Below, piece by piece: positions 14,491 to 25,005 of a stretch of DNA of 64,000 bases (positions are counted from its first letter, which is position 1; each line of letters begins with the position of its first letter). The stretch is from Thiohalomonas sp041685045 (lineage in GTDB: Bacteria > Pseudomonadota > Gammaproteobacteria > Thiohalomonadales > Thiohalomonadaceae): positions 1 through 64,000 of the forward strand of contig JAWLGP010000023.1 of the NCBI GenBank assembly GCA_041685045.1, read 5' to 3'. The notes under the pieces were generated by a model that searched no databases, was not told where the DNA came from, and saw nothing but the letters and a program-made list of their open reading frames with translations. The position numbers and the translations under genes are program-made.

Positions 14491-17400
14491 ATGGCGATTC
14501 GCAAACGACCAGTCAGCACGGCGATAGGCCGCATCCTCAACCCCCACCTCGCGGCGGTCACCGCGTTGGCGGCGCCGGGATTATCACTGGCGCTGCCGGG
14601 CGGCGGTGCGGTGGTGTCGGGCAGCGCGGCACTGGACTACGCCGGGCCGGAACTGACGGTCAACCAATCCACCAGCAAGGCCATCATCAACTGGCAGGAT
14701 TTCTCCATCGCCGCCGACGAGGCGGTCGCCTTTGCCCAACCGGGCCGCACCGCCATCACCCTGAACCGGGTAGTGGGGGGCAACGCCTCGGAAATCTTCG
14801 GCCGTCTGTCGGCCAACGGCCAGGTCTTCCTGGTCAACCAGAACGGCATCTATTTCGGCGGCAGCGCGACCGTGGATGTGGGCGGATTGGTCGCGAGTAC
14901 GCTGGATATCCGCGACCAGGATTTTCTGTCGGGGAACTACCTCTTCACGCGCGCCGACGGGGCTTCCGCCGGCACGGTGGTCAACGAGGGCACCATCCGC
15001 AGTGCCGATGGCGGCTATGTGGTGCTGGCCGGCGCACGCAGCGGCAACGCCGGGCTCATTCAGACCCGGTTGGGCACGACGGCGCTGGCCGCCGGCGATG
15101 CGGTCACCCTGGAACTCGAGGGCGACAGCCTGATCAGTTTCGCCGTCGATCGGGCGGTGGCCTCGGAACTCGCCGGGGTCGAGAACACAGGCGAGATCAT
15201 TGCCGACGGCGGACGGGTCTACATGACCGCCCGCACCGCCGGCGATTTGGTCAGCACTGCCGTCAACCAGGCGGGGACGATCCGCGCCACCGGCATCGCC
15301 GAACAGGATGGCGAGATCTGGCTCACCGGCGAAGGCGGCGACATCGCGGTCGCCGGGCAGATCACTGCCGACGCCGGCAGCAGCGGGCCGGCCGGTCTGA
15401 TCAGGGTCGAGACCGACCGCAGCATCGAGATTGCCGACGGTGCCTACCTGTCGGCCGGCGGCGGGGAGCAACTCGCGGACGGGGGCGAGATCCGCGTTAT
15501 CGCTGATGATGGGCTGTTCCTGCGCGGCCTGGCGGAGGTCTCCGTCGATGGCGGCACCCAAGGCGGCAATGGCGGCTTCCTGGAACTCTCCGGCAAACAG
15601 CGCATGCGCCTCGACGGGGACTACCACGGCCGCGCGCATGCCCCCGGCTATTCCGGCGGTTCGCTACTGCTGGATCCGGACAACATCACCATCGTCAACG
15701 GCGGCACCTACTATCCGACCGGCAACGTCTATGCAGGTGACAGCGCCGGCACCGACTTCACCATCGACCCAACCTCGCTGAGCCTGGCGGGCTGGTCCGA
15801 TGTCGTACTGCAGGCCGGCAGCAATATCTACGTCAACTCCGCGATCAGCGACACCGACATCAACTACGGCACCCCTGGCGGCGGCCTCACTCTCGACGCC
15901 GGCAACTCGATCTACCTGAACGCCGACGTCGGGACCTCGGCCAACCGCTTCAATCACCACCTGACACTCAGAGCCGGCAACGACATCCTGCTGGGCAGCG
16001 GCGCTGGCGCCTCCATCTGGATGGGCAGCTATGACCTGACCGCCCAGGCCAATTCCGGCTCCATCGTGCTCAGCCAAAGCGCCGGGATGCAGACCCGGAT
16101 CGATATCGGGGGACAGCTCGACCTCTCGGCCGACTTAATCTACCTGACTGCCTACGGCGCCGGCGCGACGGTCGACGTCCGCGCGGCGGGCGGGATCCGC
16201 ATGGCCGCGGCGACCGACCTGGCGATCCGGGCGAGCGGCAGTTCCGCCGGGGGACAGGTCCGGCTCGAGACAGCGGGGCTTCTGGAGTTGACCGGAGGTG
16301 GATTGCTGCTCGCCGCGGACAACGGCCGGATCGACGCCGTGGCCGGGCAGGCCGCGCTCTCCGGTGCGTCGATCGCGCTGTTCGGCAATGGCGCGGCCGG
16401 ACAGGTGAGTATTGCCGCCAGCAGCGGCATGACCGCCAGTGCCTCCGGCGGCTTCACGGTAAGGACCGGTCTCACCGAGGCCGGTTCGGTAACCCTCGAT
16501 GGCGGTACCGGGCTGACGCTGGCGGCGGGAAACAATCTGGACTTCGATGCCGGGACCGGACAAATCGGCCTGGCCGCCGGCACGACCGGCGATGTGCTGC
16601 TGCAGGCCGGCACCAACCTCTACATCGATTCGGCCATCGCCAACACCGATTTCAACCATGGTGTTGCCGGCGGCAGCCTGATCCTCGAGGCGGGCGAGTC
16701 GATCTACCTGAACGGCAACGTCGGCAGCTCGAGCGACCGTTTCAACCACAACCTGACGCTGGCCGCCGACAACCACATCTACTTCGGCAGCAACCGCTCC
16801 GTCTGGATGGGCAGCAACGCGCTGGTGGCCACCGCCGACGCGGACGGCGTGGGCGGCGGCGCGCTCTTCCTGGAGACCGATTACGGAACGATCACGGTAG
16901 ATACCCTGGGCTCTGCCGTGCTCGCCGGCGACATGCTCAACGCCTGGGCCAACGGTTCGACCGGGCGGATCCGCGTCACCGCGCAGAACGGTATCACCCT
17001 CGCAGCGGCATCGAATCTCGCCATGAGCGCCGCCAGCCTGGCCGGCATCGAAATCGATGCCGGCAGCGGCGACCTCAATGCGACCGCCGGCGGTGCGGCG
17101 CGCTTCACCAGTTGGTCAGGGACCGGGTCGATCGCCCTGGCGGGTCGAAATGTCACCATCTCGGCTGCCTCCATCGCCCTGTCCGGCCGCACAGCGACCC
17201 CGGGCCAGGATGCGGTCACCGTCACCGCCGTCAACGACATCACCCTGAACGCCACCGGCTGGCTGGGCCTCGCCGGCAGCGGCAGCAATGTCGCGGTCGC
17301 CCTGACCGCCGGCCGGGACGTCGTCGCCTCCGCCGGCTCGGTCGATGTCGGCGGCTGGGGCGATGCGTCGGTCACCGTCGATGCCGCCCGCCATCTTGCG

Positions 17401-20400
17401 ATCACCGCCCCCGGGATCACCATCAGCAACACGGGTTCCGTCGGCAGCATGCAGTTCCTGGCGGGCCAGAACCTGTCCCTGAACGGCGACGGCGGCTCCA
17501 TCTATATCGAGCACCTCAGCGGCTCGACCCGCCTGCAGGCCGGCGGCATCCTCGATATTTCGGCCGTCGGCGGCAACTTCGAAATGTACGCCAGCGGCTC
17601 CGCCGCCGGCCCGCTGCAGCTGCTGGCCGGCGATTCGATCAGCGCGACCGCCAACGGCATGTGGTTCACGGCCGGCAACGGGGCGTCGGTCTCGCTGGCG
17701 GGCCCACTGGGGATTGCGCTGAACGCCGGCGGCTATTTCTATGCGACCGGCAGCAACGGCGGTTCAGTCAGCTTTACCGGCGACCAGCTGAACTTCGCGG
17801 GCGGCGACGACCTGGACATCTGGGCCACCGGCGGCACGGTGGCACTGAACGGCACCGATATCAATATCAGCGCCACCGACGTCGACCTCTACGCCGACTC
17901 CGGCAGTGGCGCGCGAATCGATGTCACTGCGACGGGCTCGCTGGACCTGAGCGGCAGCCGGGTGGCGTTCCGCGCCGGCGGGGGCGCCACCGTGAATGCC
18001 ATCGGCCAAAACGTCGCGGTCACCGGCGAGCGCATCGCCATCTCGACAGGAAGCGCCGGTGGCGGTTCGTCCTCCGAGATGGGGCCGATGTCGATGGGTG
18101 CTGCCGGTACGGTCGATCTCACCGCTGCCAATCAGCTGACGCTCAACGCCGTCGGCAGCAACTCTTCGGCCGGGATTTATCTGTTTGCGGGTTCCGGCGG
18201 CAGCGCTTCCGCCCACGGCAGAATTAGCCTGGAGGCGGCCTCCGGCAACCTCGCCCTAGCGGCGGTCCGTCAGCTCTCGCTCCTGGCCGACCAAGGACAG
18301 GTCCAGCTGTCGGCCAGCGGACAGACGACCCTCTTTGGTGACGGGGTCCGCCTGTCGGCCAATGGCGGGAGCGGCGCGGTCACGGTCGACGCAGGCGCAG
18401 GCATTACCGTCGATGCCGCCAGCGACCTCGGCATCTACGCCGCCAGTATTTCCAGCTACGGCACCGTGGCTCTCGACGGAGGCACCGGCCTGACCCTGGC
18501 CGCCGGCAATGACCTGACCTTCGACGCAGGTTCAGGGCAAATCACCCTCGCCGCCGGGACGTCCGAGGTCCTGCTGCAGGCCGGCAACAATCTTTATGTC
18601 CAATCGCGCCTCGACAACAACACCATCAACCACGGAATGGCGGGCGGCCTGACCCTCGAGGCGGGCGCGTCGATCCATCTGAACGGCGATGTCGGCAGCT
18701 CCAGCCACCGCTTCAACCATGACCTGACCCTGGCCGCGGACGAACACATCTTTTTTGGCAGCGATCGCGCCATCTGGATGAGCAGCAATGCGCTGGTGGC
18801 GACCGCCGACCGCGACGGCACGGGGAGCGGCGATCTCCGGCTGGAGAGCGGCGACGGCGAGATCACCATCGACACCCTCGGCAGCATCGCCCTCAACGCC
18901 GACGTCATCGCCATGGCGGCCAGCGGTAGCGCCGGCCGGGTCAGTGTCTCCGCGCAGAACGGCATCAACCTCCAGGCGGCGGCAAGCCTGTACATGATCG
19001 CCAACAGCCAGGCCACGGTCCGGGTCGACGCCGGCAGTGGCGACCTGGCGCTGACGGTGGGGGGCATGGCGCAGTTCGGCGGCATCATTGGGAGCGGTTC
19101 GGTGGCCCTGGCCGGGCGCAACGTCGCCGTCTCCGCCGCGTCAATCGGCATCCATGGTCGACCATCGATTCCAGGTGGCGACGGGGTCACGCTCACCGCA
19201 GCCAATGACATCCTGCTGAATGCGGTAGACCAATTCACCCTCGCGTACGGCGGGAGTGACGCCATCGCCCTGACGGCCGGGCGAGACATTCTGGCGCAGG
19301 CGGGACGTGTCGAAGTGAGCCCCTGGGGCAACGCCACGGTCATCGTCGATGCCGGCCGGAACCTCGCGATAGCGGCACCCGATATCGCCGTCCACAACAG
19401 CGGTTCCGGTGCAGACATTCAGTTCATCGCCGGGCAGGACCTGTCGCTCACAGCGCCCAGCGGCTCCGTATCGATTCAACAACTTGCAGGCACCACCCGG
19501 CTGCAGGCTGGTGGCATGCTGAACGTCGATGCCGCCGGTGGTGCAGTGCAAGTGATGAGTCGCGGTGTCGCTGCTGCGCCGCTGCGCTTCGTGGCGGGCG
19601 ACTCGATCAGCGTGAGCGCCAACACCGTTCAGCTGGAAGCCGATATGGGCGGCTCCCTCGAACTCGCCGGTGCGCTAGGCATTGGAATCAGCGCCGGCAG
19701 CTCATTCCTGGCATTGGGCCGCAACGGAGGCGCCATCGCCCTGACCGGCGAGCAGCTGAATCTGAGCGCCGGCAGTTACCTGAGTATCGATGCCGATGCC
19801 GGTTCCGTTGCGCTAAACGGTACCGACATCAACGTCGCCGGCAACGAGATGTGGGTCACGGCCGACAGCGGCGGCCTGCTCGCCGTCACGGCCACGCAGA
19901 ATCTCGGGATAACCGCCGCCACCTATCTCTATGCGTTGGGCGCGGATGGCGGCGCACTCGCCTTGGCCGGAGATCAACTGACAGTAGCCGGCGGCGACGT
20001 GGACCTCCGGGCGCTGAACGGCACCATCGCGCTGAACGGCACCAACATCGACATCAGCGGCACGGAAGTCGAACTCCATGCCAGCGGCAGCAGCGCTGCG
20101 GCCCGGATCGACATCCATGCGACCAGCTCGCTGGCTCTGAATGGCGGCGCCTGGCTGGATGTACACGCCCAAGGTGATGGCGTCGTGAGCGCATCCGGGT
20201 TGAACGTGACGGTCAGCGGCGATCGCATTTCCATCGCGGCCGGCCATTACAGCGGCAGCTCTTCGGGAATGATGCCGCCGGAGGCGGGTTATGACGGCGC
20301 CGTCGACATCAGCGCTGCCCAGCAACTGGCGATCAGTGCCATGGGCAGCAGCTCCTTTGACGGGCTCTTCGTCCACGCCGGCGCGGGCAATGTCCGGCTG

Positions 20401-23400
20401 GAGGCGGCGGCGAGCGACCTCACCTTGTCGGCTGCCGGCCAGCTGGAGCTTGGTGCCTGGGAGGGGCGCGTCGATCTGCTCGCCGGTGGACAGGCGACCT
20501 TGTCCGGGGACTCGGTGCTCATGCGGGGCATCGGCGCCAATGGCGTGGTCATGGTCACGGCCACCGGCATCGCGGTCAATGCGGCCACCGACCTCGCCAT
20601 CTCCGCCGCCAGCCTCGCCAGTTTCGGCCGGGTGGAGCTGGACGCCGACAGCGCCCTGACGCTTTCGGCCGGCAACGACCTGCGACTCGATGCCAGCTCC
20701 GGGCAGATCGCCCTGACGGCCGGTGCCTCCGGCGACGTATTGCTGCAGGCCGGCAACGACATCTGGCTCCAGTCGGCGATCGACAACGAAGACATCAACC
20801 GCGGGGTGGCCGGCGGCAGCTTGACGCTAGAGGCGGGCGGCTCGATCCATCTCGATGGCGACATCGGCAGTTCCGGCGCCCGTTTCAACCATGCCCTGAC
20901 GCTGGCCGCTGACGACCACATCCATTTCGGCAATGATCGGGCACTCTGGATGGGCAGCCACGCGCTAACGGTCGCCGCCGATCACGACGGCACGGGCAGC
21001 GGCGACCTTTGGCTGCAGACCGATTACGGACAACTCGTCGTCAACACGCTGGGAGCGGCCTCCCTCTCCGGGGCAACGGTGCGGGTGCACGCCAACAGCG
21101 GCTTGGTCGAGGTCACCGCACGCGACGGTATCAACATCGCGGCAACCGGCAACCTGGCACTCGACGCCTCCAACGGTGGGAGGGTGCAGTTCACGGCCAC
21201 GAGCGGCGATGTCGGGATGGTGGCCGGCGGCGAAGCCGGATTCAGGACGACCCTCGGGACGATCGCACTGGCCGGAGAGAACATCGACCTTGTCGCGGGC
21301 TCGGCGGCGATCGCCGGCCGCACGGCCACGTCCGGCGAGGCGGCGGTCACCTTCAGCGCCGGCAGCAACATCCGGCTGAACACCACCGGTAAGCTTTCCC
21401 TGGCCTCCAACAGCGCCGACGCCGTCGCACTCACGGCCGGCAACGACATTCTCGCCCACGCGGCGATCCTCCACGCCGGCGGAATGGGAACCGCTTTTTT
21501 CACCGCCGAAGCCGGGCGCAACATCGACTTCAATGCGAGCACAGAGCTCCTGCTCCAGCAATACGGTTCCGGCCAAGTGGAACTCACCGCGGGTCAGGAT
21601 CTGGCGCTCGCGGCGCCCAATGTCCGGGTCGCCCCGACACGGCTTCAGGCCGGACGCGACCTTTCGCTGAGCGGTGACCACGTCGTGGTCGAGAATGGGA
21701 GTGGACTCGCCCCCACGCGACTGGAGGCGGGGCAAAACCTGATTGTGACCGCCAACGATCACGTCAACATCCTCGGAGCCGGCGGCGATATCGAATTCCA
21801 GGCCGGCGACGGGATCAGCCTCTCCGGGTACGGCATCGGAATTGACGGTGAGGACGGCGTCATCAGCGTCGTCGCCCAGAATCAGCTCGCCATCAATGCC
21901 ACCCAGTTCTTTTACGCCATCGCCAGCCATGGCGGCGCGGTCACCTTCACGGGCGATCAGTTGGCGTTCAACGGCGGCCAGGAGGTGGACCTTTGGGCCG
22001 CTGGCGGTGCCGTGGCGCTGAACGGAACCGCCATCAGCATCGATGCATCGGAGATCGATCTCTACGCCCATAGCGGGAGTCTCGGCACCGCCCGGCTCGA
22101 TATCGTCGCCAGCGAGGCGCTGAGCCTGACGGGCGGCGCGGTCGTCTCGTTCCACGCCCATGCGAATGCCGCCGTGTCGGCCACCGGCCGCACCGTCACC
22201 GTCAGCGGCGATCGCATCGCCATCGCGGCCGGTAACGCCGGCAGCTTTGCCTCCGAATCGCTGCCCGGCAGCGGCACCGTCGACATCACCGCCGGCGAGC
22301 GGCTGACCTTCACTTCGGTGGGCACCAACGCATCCGATGGGATCTATGTCTATGGCGGCCCCGGCAGCGGCACTTCCGATATGGGCAGCGTGCACCTGGA
22401 GGCGACTACCGGCGATCTGACGATGTCGGCACTCCGGCAACTGGCGATGGCCGGCCGTGACGGGCAACTCGACCTCATCGCCGGCGGACAGGCCGCCTTC
22501 TCCGGCGACACGGTTCGGCTGATGGGTGACGGCACGACCGGACAGGTTGCCGTCACGGCGGGCGGGATTGCGATCGATGCCGCGACCGACCTCGCCATCT
22601 CCGCCGCCAGTCTCTCCAGCTCCGGCCGCGTAATCCTCGACGCCGATAGCGCTCTCGAACTGACCGCCGGCAACGACCTGACGCTGGATGCCGGTTCCGG
22701 GCAGATCGTCGTCAACACCTTGGGCGCGGCCACCTTCTCCGGCAATTCGCTCCGGGTACGCGCCAACGCCGGCTCGGTCGCTGTCACCGCCGAAGACGGG
22801 ATTGCTGTCGAAACGGCGGGCAATATCGCATTCGAGGCATCCAACAGCGGCCAGGTGCGATTCACCAGCGGGACCGGCAACATCGTGATGAACGCCGGCG
22901 GCGAGGCCGGATTCAGAACCCTGCTCGGCACGATCACGGTGGCGGGTCATGACCTCGACCTCGCCGCCCAGTCCGTGGTGATGGCCGGCCGCACAGCCAG
23001 CGCCGGTGAAGCCGCGGTCACGCTGACAGCGGCCAATGACATCCTCCTCGATGCCGCGCTGGAACTCTCCGCCGCCTCCGGCAGCGGCGATGCCGTGGCG
23101 CTCGGGGCTGGCCGGGACATTCGGGCCGCAGCCGGCCGATTCGAAATCGGTCAGGGCGGCACCGCATTCGTCACTGCCGACGCCGGACGGGACCTGTCAC
23201 TGGTTGCGAGTGCCGAGATGCTGCTGCGGCAGTACGGTTCGGGGGCGATGAACCTCATGGCCGGCCAGGACCTCACGCTTGCCGCCGGGAATATCGTGGT
23301 TGCCCCGACCCGCCTCCAGGCCGGGCGCAATCTCGCCCTGACAGCCGACGGCATCCTGGTCGACCATGGGGCCGGCGTGGCACCGGCTCTGCTGAAGGCC

Positions 23401-25005
23401 GGCACCGACCTTTCCCTGACGGCCAACGGCTACCTCGAAGTCAGGGGTTACGGCAGCGTGGATCTCGATGCGGGCAGCCGGCTCATGCTGGCGGGCGACA
23501 CGGTCGCGGTGCGCGGACGAGGGGGCATGCGGCTGTCCGCGCAAGATTCGATTGCCGTAAACGCCAACCAGGGCGTCTACGTAACCGGCAGTTCCGGTTC
23601 GGTCAGTTTTACCGGCGACCAGCTGACGTTCAACGGCGGCGAGGCGTTATCCATCCGGAGTAGCGGCGGCACGGTGGCGCTGAACGGCACCGATATCCGG
23701 ATCAACGCCAACAACGTGGAACTCTATGCCTTCAGCGGCAGCACCGCCACCGCACCGGTCGAGCTCAAGGCGACCCGTTCGCTGACCGTGACCGGGGGTT
23801 CGCTGGTTGAAATGCACGCCCGGACGAACGGCTCGGTCAGCGCAACCGGCACGACCGTCGCCATCAGCGGCGACCACATCGCGGTTGCCGCCGGCAGCAC
23901 CGGCAGCAGCTCTTACGATGCGATGCCGATGGCGCTCGGCGGCGGCGGCAGTGTCGCCATCAGCGCGACCGATGGCGTTGCACTCATTTCGGCCGGCACG
24001 GCCACCTCCGACGGCATCTACCTCTATGGCGGTTCGGCCGGCAGCGTGGACGAAGTGGCGGTCACGGCAGGTGGCCTCATGACCCTGCAGGCGCAGTCGA
24101 ACATTCTGGCGGGCAACCCGTCCGGAGGCATCGTCAGCCTCAAAGCCGACGCCCTTCAGGTCAACGCCGGCAAGGTGCTGGATCTGAGCGAAGCGAGCAT
24201 CACTGTCGGCAACGGACAGACCGACACGGCGGCGGATAGCGCCCTGTTGGCCAAGCTCGCGGCGTGGGGTATTTCGGCACCCAGCGGAAATCCGAGCGCC
24301 GTCTTCGCCGCCGACTCGGTCACGCTCGGCCAGATGACCTTCTACGGCGACTACCTGCTGCTGAAGGCCAACGCGCTCGACCTGCGCCAGCCGGTTGCGA
24401 CCTATCGACCCGGCTCCACCACCGTCAACGCGAACGTACTGGTTCAGTTCACGCCGTACGACTGGAACCAGGCCATCGGCGTCGAGGCGGCCCTGCCCGG
24501 TTCGATCGCGCCGAACACCGTTTACTTCACCCAGGCCGATCACTTCGCAAAATTCCCGGGGACCACGCTCGCGGTCGGCCACAGCAACTACAGCGGCACG
24601 ATCGTGATCGGCAGCAACGGCGTTGTCGACATCGGCAGCAAGCATTTCGCTCCCGTGACGCAGAACAGCTTCAGCGGCCTCGAGAACATCGTCACCACCG
24701 GGGTGGTCGTCGACCGCATCGTGACTCCGGAGGAACCGGGTGAAATTCCGGAGGACGCCATCAACGTCATCACACTGATCGACAACAGCCTCGAAGGTAA
24801 CACTGAGGGCGTTGACGGTGGCGCGGGCGATGCCTTTGGCGACTCCACGAGCGGTGACCCTGGCGATGATTCCGAAGGCGATGACGACGACGATCCCGAC
24901 GTGAATGGCGAAGGTTCGGGGGATGACGACGACCAGCCGGATCGAAAACGCCTCGTCAACCTCGAAGAGGGCGGCGTTGCCGGGCAGAACATGGTGTGCC
25001 GCTGA
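14491..25005 (+). CDS. Giant two-partner secretion exoprotein (TpsA, filamentous haemagglutinin-like)
   Basis: A 3504-residue secreted protein. Residues 1-35 form the signal region; residues about 36-280 are a TPS domain (LTVNQSTSKAIINWQDFSIA, then VFLVNQNGIYFGGSATVDVG), the substrate signal for the TpsB next door. The rest is a predicted beta-helix of glycine/alanine/asparagine-rich strands. A block VLLQAG-n-NIY...RFNH-LTL recurs at residues about 438, 702, 1360 and 2083. The last 100 residues are acidic (SEGDDDDDPDVNGEGSGDDD), then a basic RKRLV and a terminal VCR. Reading through the translation I found no cysteine except residue 3503, two from the end. It probably acts as a surface adhesin or filament; receptor unknown. 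Confidence 0.93.
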   Translation: MAIRKRPVSTAIGRILNPHLAAVTALAAPGLSLALPGGGAVVSGSAALDYAGPELTVNQSTSKAIINWQDFSIAADEAVAFAQPGRTAITLNRVVGGNASEIFGRLSANGQVFLVNQNGIYFGGSATVDVGGLVASTLDIRDQDFLSGNYLFTRADGASAGTVVNEGTIRSADGGYVVLAGARSGNAGLIQTRLGTTALAAGDAVTLELEGDSLISFAVDRAVASELAGVENTGEIIADGGRVYMTARTAGDLVSTAVNQAGTIRATGIAEQDGEIWLTGEGGDIAVAGQITADAGSSGPAGLIRVETDRSIEIADGAYLSAGGGEQLADGGEIRVIADDGLFLRGLAEVSVDGGTQGGNGGFLELSGKQRMRLDGDYHGRAHAPGYSGGSLLLDPDNITIVNGGTYYPTGNVYAGDSAGTDFTIDPTSLSLAGWSDVVLQAGSNIYVNSAISDTDINYGTPGGGLTLDAGNSIYLNADVGTSANRFNHHLTLRAGNDILLGSGAGASIWMGSYDLTAQANSGSIVLSQSAGMQTRIDIGGQLDLSADLIYLTAYGAGATVDVRAAGGIRMAAATDLAIRASGSSAGGQVRLETAGLLELTGGGLLLAADNGRIDAVAGQAALSGASIALFGNGAAGQVSIAASSGMTASASGGFTVRTGLTEAGSVTLDGGTGLTLAAGNNLDFDAGTGQIGLAAGTTGDVLLQAGTNLYIDSAIANTDFNHGVAGGSLILEAGESIYLNGNVGSSSDRFNHNLTLAADNHIYFGSNRSVWMGSNALVATADADGVGGGALFLETDYGTITVDTLGSAVLAGDMLNAWANGSTGRIRVTAQNGITLAAASNLAMSAASLAGIEIDAGSGDLNATAGGAARFTSWSGTGSIALAGRNVTISAASIALSGRTATPGQDAVTVTAVNDITLNATGWLGLAGSGSNVAVALTAGRDVVASAGSVDVGGWGDASVTVDAARHLAITAPGITISNTGSVGSMQFLAGQNLSLNGDGGSIYIEHLSGSTRLQAGGILDISAVGGNFEMYASGSAAGPLQLLAGDSISATANGMWFTAGNGASVSLAGPLGIALNAGGYFYATGSNGGSVSFTGDQLNFAGGDDLDIWATGGTVALNGTDINISATDVDLYADSGSGARIDVTATGSLDLSGSRVAFRAGGGATVNAIGQNVAVTGERIAISTGSAGGGSSSEMGPMSMGAAGTVDLTAANQLTLNAVGSNSSAGIYLFAGSGGSASAHGRISLEAASGNLALAAVRQLSLLADQGQVQLSASGQTTLFGDGVRLSANGGSGAVTVDAGAGITVDAASDLGIYAASISSYGTVALDGGTGLTLAAGNDLTFDAGSGQITLAAGTSEVLLQAGNNLYVQSRLDNNTINHGMAGGLTLEAGASIHLNGDVGSSSHRFNHDLTLAADEHIFFGSDRAIWMSSNALVATADRDGTGSGDLRLESGDGEITIDTLGSIALNADVIAMAASGSAGRVSVSAQNGINLQAAASLYMIANSQATVRVDAGSGDLALTVGGMAQFGGIIGSGSVALAGRNVAVSAASIGIHGRPSIPGGDGVTLTAANDILLNAVDQFTLAYGGSDAIALTAGRDILAQAGRVEVSPWGNATVIVDAGRNLAIAAPDIAVHNSGSGADIQFIAGQDLSLTAPSGSVSIQQLAGTTRLQAGGMLNVDAAGGAVQVMSRGVAAAPLRFVAGDSISVSANTVQLEADMGGSLELAGALGIGISAGSSFLALGRNGGAIALTGEQLNLSAGSYLSIDADAGSVALNGTDINVAGNEMWVTADSGGLLAVTATQNLGITAATYLYALGADGGALALAGDQLTVAGGDVDLRALNGTIALNGTNIDISGTEVELHASGSSAAARIDIHATSSLALNGGAWLDVHAQGDGVVSASGLNVTVSGDRISIAAGHYSGSSSGMMPPEAGYDGAVDISAAQQLAISAMGSSSFDGLFVHAGAGNVRLEAAASDLTLSAAGQLELGAWEGRVDLLAGGQATLSGDSVLMRGIGANGVVMVTATGIAVNAATDLAISAASLASFGRVELDADSALTLSAGNDLRLDASSGQIALTAGASGDVLLQAGNDIWLQSAIDNEDINRGVAGGSLTLEAGGSIHLDGDIGSSGARFNHALTLAADDHIHFGNDRALWMGSHALTVAADHDGTGSGDLWLQTDYGQLVVNTLGAASLSGATVRVHANSGLVEVTARDGINIAATGNLALDASNGGRVQFTATSGDVGMVAGGEAGFRTTLGTIALAGENIDLVAGSAAIAGRTATSGEAAVTFSAGSNIRLNTTGKLSLASNSADAVALTAGNDILAHAAILHAGGMGTAFFTAEAGRNIDFNASTELLLQQYGSGQVELTAGQDLALAAPNVRVAPTRLQAGRDLSLSGDHVVVENGSGLAPTRLEAGQNLIVTANDHVNILGAGGDIEFQAGDGISLSGYGIGIDGEDGVISVVAQNQLAINATQFFYAIASHGGAVTFTGDQLAFNGGQEVDLWAAGGAVALNGTAISIDASEIDLYAHSGSLGTARLDIVASEALSLTGGAVVSFHAHANAAVSATGRTVTVSGDRIAIAAGNAGSFASESLPGSGTVDITAGERLTFTSVGTNASDGIYVYGGPGSGTSDMGSVHLEATTGDLTMSALRQLAMAGRDGQLDLIAGGQAAFSGDTVRLMGDGTTGQVAVTAGGIAIDAATDLAISAASLSSSGRVILDADSALELTAGNDLTLDAGSGQIVVNTLGAATFSGNSLRVRANAGSVAVTAEDGIAVETAGNIAFEASNSGQVRFTSGTGNIVMNAGGEAGFRTLLGTITVAGHDLDLAAQSVVMAGRTASAGEAAVTLTAANDILLDAALELSAASGSGDAVALGAGRDIRAAAGRFEIGQGGTAFVTADAGRDLSLVASAEMLLRQYGSGAMNLMAGQDLTLAAGNIVVAPTRLQAGRNLALTADGILVDHGAGVAPALLKAGTDLSLTANGYLEVRGYGSVDLDAGSRLMLAGDTVAVRGRGGMRLSAQDSIAVNANQGVYVTGSSGSVSFTGDQLTFNGGEALSIRSSGGTVALNGTDIRINANNVELYAFSGSTATAPVELKATRSLTVTGGSLVEMHARTNGSVSATGTTVAISGDHIAVAAGSTGSSSYDAMPMALGGGGSVAISATDGVALISAGTATSDGIYLYGGSAGSVDEVAVTAGGLMTLQAQSNILAGNPSGGIVSLKADALQVNAGKVLDLSEASITVGNGQTDTAADSALLAKLAAWGISAPSGNPSAVFAADSVTLGQMTFYGDYLLLKANALDLRQPVATYRPGSTTVNANVLVQFTPYDWNQAIGVEAALPGSIAPNTVYFTQADHFAKFPGTTLAVGHSNYSGTIVIGSNGVVDIGSKHFAPVTQNSFSGLENIVTTGVVVDRIVTPEEPGEIPEDAINVITLIDNSLEGNTEGVDGGAGDAFGDSTSGDPGDDSEGDDDDDPDVNGEGSGDDDDQPDRKRLVNLEEGGVAGQNMVCR
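15802..22720 (+). repeat. Large intragenic modules of tpsA
   Basis: Four related blocks begin at 15802, 16594, 18568 and 20737 with codons for VLLQAG/VVLQAG and share RFNH and IWMGS/AIWM segments. The last three define modules of about 1970 and 2170 bases whose internal order (ALTAGRDI, STRLQAGG, FTGDQL, VALNGTDI, ISGDRI) also repeats. At about 22700 a fifth module starts with the same lead-in (LDAGSGQI) but jumps straight to VVNTLGAAT, lacking the VLLQAG-RFNH segment of roughly 110 codons. Confidence 0.8.

Noticed and set aside
20965..22950. Long minus-strand open frames opposite tpsA
   Set aside because: GC-rich repeat DNA leaves antisense frames open. They lack start context and protein-like motifs, and they mirror the periodicity of tpsA.
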